A stretch of DNA of 64,000 nucleotides. Source: Mucilaginibacter limnophilus. GTDB lineage: Bacteria > Bacteroidota > Bacteroidia > Sphingobacteriales > Sphingobacteriaceae. The notes below the pieces were generated by a model. That model did no database searches and had not been told where the DNA came from. It worked only from the letters and a program-made list of their open reading frames with translations. Positions 62,634 through 64,000 of this stretch are shown here, piece by piece. The DNA lies in the NCBI RefSeq assembly GCF_004005815.1, contig NZ_SACK01000002.1, forward strand, positions 124,001 through 188,000. The letters run 5' to 3'. Numbering within the stretch: the first letter of the stretch is position 1; each line of letters begins with the position of its first letter. Both the position numbers and the translations under genes were made by a program.

Positions 62634-62782
62634 CCTTGCAGGCTTGCGAGATTTGTTATAGTGAAAACATAAGCCAGGCCGGTTACGTAAAAGAAAAACA
62701 AACCAAGCCCTGTTTAGGCTGTTGTTTCACAGCGTTATAAACCAAACAACCCATTATTAATTCTTTACTGTAACTACTGCGT

Positions 62783-64000
62783 ATGCATAAATTTTTTACA
62801 AAAAAATTTGTCTTCCTGTTACTTTACGTGTCATTAAGCTTTGAGTTTACTGACGCTGCTGCTGCATCTGTTACCCGAGTTGAGCCTGCTTACTGGTGGA
62901 TTGGCATGAAGAACAAAGAATTGCAGCTGATGGTTTACGGGCCGGCTATTGCAAAATCTACTCCGGAGATTACTTATCCGGGAGTTACCATAAAAGAAGT
63001 AGCCCGTACCGATAATCCAAATTATCTATTTGTTTACCTGACTATTGACGCCGCTAAACCGGGAATTGTACCTATAAAATTTTCTGACAACGGCAAGGTC
63101 TTTACCTATAAGTATGAACTAAAAGCACGTACCGATAAAAGTGGCGCGCTGGGCTTTAGCAAGGCAGATGTGTTGTACCTGCTTACTCCCGACCGCTTTG
63201 CAAACGGGAATATTAAAAACGATAACTGGGATAATGTAAACGTTGATCGTAACGATCCAAATGCACGCCACGGCGGCGATTTACAGGGCGTGGCCCAACG
63301 GCTTGATTACATTAAAGATCTTGGTTTTACTACCGTTTGGTTTAATCCCGTGCAGGAAAATAAAATGCCTCACGGGTCGTATCACGGCTATGCTATAACC
63401 GATTTCTATAAGATCGATCAACGCTTTGGCACCAACGAAGATTTTAAAAAACTTACCGCAACCATGCATGCTAAAGGCATGAAAGTGGTAATGGATATGA
63501 TATTTAATCACTGCGGTAGTGAGCATCCGTGGATGAAAGATAAACCGGCTGCCGACTGGATAAATAATCCAAACAACTACGTAGAAACTAACCATGCCAA
63601 GCTTACCGCTATGGATACCCATGCGGCTAAAACGGAGCAGGACATATTGCTTGACGGCTGGTTTGTACGCTCGATGCCCGATCTCAATCAACGCAACCGT
63701 CATTTGGCAACATATCTTATTCAAAACAGCATCTGGTGGATTGAGTATGCCCGTATAGACGGCATCAGGCAGGATACTTACCCATACCCTGACTATCAAT
63801 TTATGGCCCGCTGGTGCAAAGAGGTAATGGATGAATATCCCAACTTCAATATCGTTGGCGAATCATGGTACGGAAAAAGCAGTGAGGTGGCTTGGTGGCA
63901 GCGCAATTCGTCGCTTAATAAAAACAACAGCTATTTAAAAACCGTGATGGATTTCCCGCTGACCTTTGCCTCTGAAAAGGGCTTCAGCAAAGACGATAAC
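62783..64000 (+). CDS. susA: Alpha-amylase family (GH13) neopullulanase, SusA-like (partial)
   Basis: Starch or maltodextrin hydrolase, the first 406 codons seen; the end is beyond the window. A signal peptide is followed by a cyclomaltodextrinase-type N domain (VEPAYWWIGMKNKELQLMVYG), then the catalytic barrel with KADVLYLLTPDRFANGN, region I DMIFNHCG, region II RIDGIRQDTYPYP (nucleophile Asp) and region III VGESWYG (Glu acid/base). Location next to a SusR-like regulator supports a periplasmic starch role like B. thetaiotaomicron SusA. Confidence 0.92.
   Translation, partial: MHKFFTKKFVFLLLYVSLSFEFTDAAAASVTRVEPAYWWIGMKNKELQLMVYGPAIAKSTPEITYPGVTIKEVARTDNPNYLFVYLTIDAAKPGIVPIKFSDNGKVFTYKYELKARTDKSGALGFSKADVLYLLTPDRFANGNIKNDNWDNVNVDRNDPNARHGGDLQGVAQRLDYIKDLGFTTVWFNPVQENKMPHGSYHGYAITDFYKIDQRFGTNEDFKKLTATMHAKGMKVVMDMIFNHCGSEHPWMKDKPAADWINNPNNYVETNHAKLTAMDTHAAKTEQDILLDGWFVRSMPDLNQRNRHLATYLIQNSIWWIEYARIDGIRQDTYPYPDYQFMARWCKEVMDEYPNFNIVGESWYGKSSEVAWWQRNSSLNKNNSYLKTVMDFPLTFASEKGFSKDDN

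Noticed and set aside
63281..63799. 172-codon minus-strand frame inside the amylase gene
   Set aside because: It is fully antisense to clear GH13 motifs and shows no protein features of its own.
1..64000. tRNA, rRNA, transposase or prophage genes
   Set aside because: None was recognised on either strand by reading; a covariance scan could still find a missed small RNA.

Overview
Organism. The window looks like chromosome of a Bacteroidota member of the Sphingobacteriaceae, most like Mucilaginibacter or Pedobacter (inference from gene content; no rRNA gene is present). Supporting signs are TonB-dependent receptors with CarboxypepD_reg N-termini, several TAnnTTTG-type (sigma-ABfr) -7 promoter elements, few Shine-Dalgarno sequences, DUF3078 and DUF6377-like proteins, a SusA-like amylase and Bacteroidota-style LigD/Ku. 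I saw no CRISPR array, tRNA, rRNA, transposase or prophage. Layout. 1-6903: core genes on both strands: partial holB, ruvX, an O-methyltransferase, two tandem glucosaminidases, a carboxypeptidase-regulatory-like protein, a tiny HETIH protein, a DUF3078 protein and ffh. 7059-10214: an accessory-looking stretch with an M1 peptidase between unrecognised small genes, ending in a short tandem repeat. 10361-12013: a PafA-like alkaline phosphatase. 12099-16456: a TPP-riboswitch operon on the minus strand (TonB receptor, PnuT-like transporter, acyl-CoA-dehydrogenase-like flavoprotein). 16659-23084: SNF2 helicase, YebC/PmpR, RsmI, a small orphan and Lnt. 23068-29843: a BadF/BadG-type kinase coupled to a lone receiver protein, then a tripartite RND efflux operon. 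30021-37787: M61 peptidase, then a stress/repair group (small membrane protein, DUF892/YciF, LigD, Ku, RtcB). 37883-41462: GH53 endo-galactanase, a possible small RNA, a secreted esterase and a secreted alpha/beta hydrolase. 41524-44331: a palindromic repeat and a metal-type TonB receptor with a His/Cys-rich partner. 44410-48005: a conserved hypothetical, cyclophilin, Xth, LepB and a membrane protein. 48095-50497: PhyH oxygenase, AraC regulator and an SRPBCC protein. 50615-57768: a four-gene operon (heme c/HEAT lipoprotein, VCBS-repeat protein, MFS transporter, Gfo/Idh oxidoreductase) behind an operator-like palindrome. 57940-64000: an esterase-GH127 fusion, a SusR-like membrane regulator and the start of a SusA-like GH13 amylase. 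How it fits together. Much of the accessory content points to plant polysaccharide use: galactan (GH53), arabinofuranosides with ester groups (esterase-GH127), starch (SusR/SusA-like) and a sugar-oxidation-type operon. Most striking for follow-up are the flavoprotein in the thiamine-regulated operon, the candidate structured RNA near 39385-39515, the esterase-GH127 fusion, the operator-controlled cytochrome/oxidoreductase operon and the direct repeats before the amylase.
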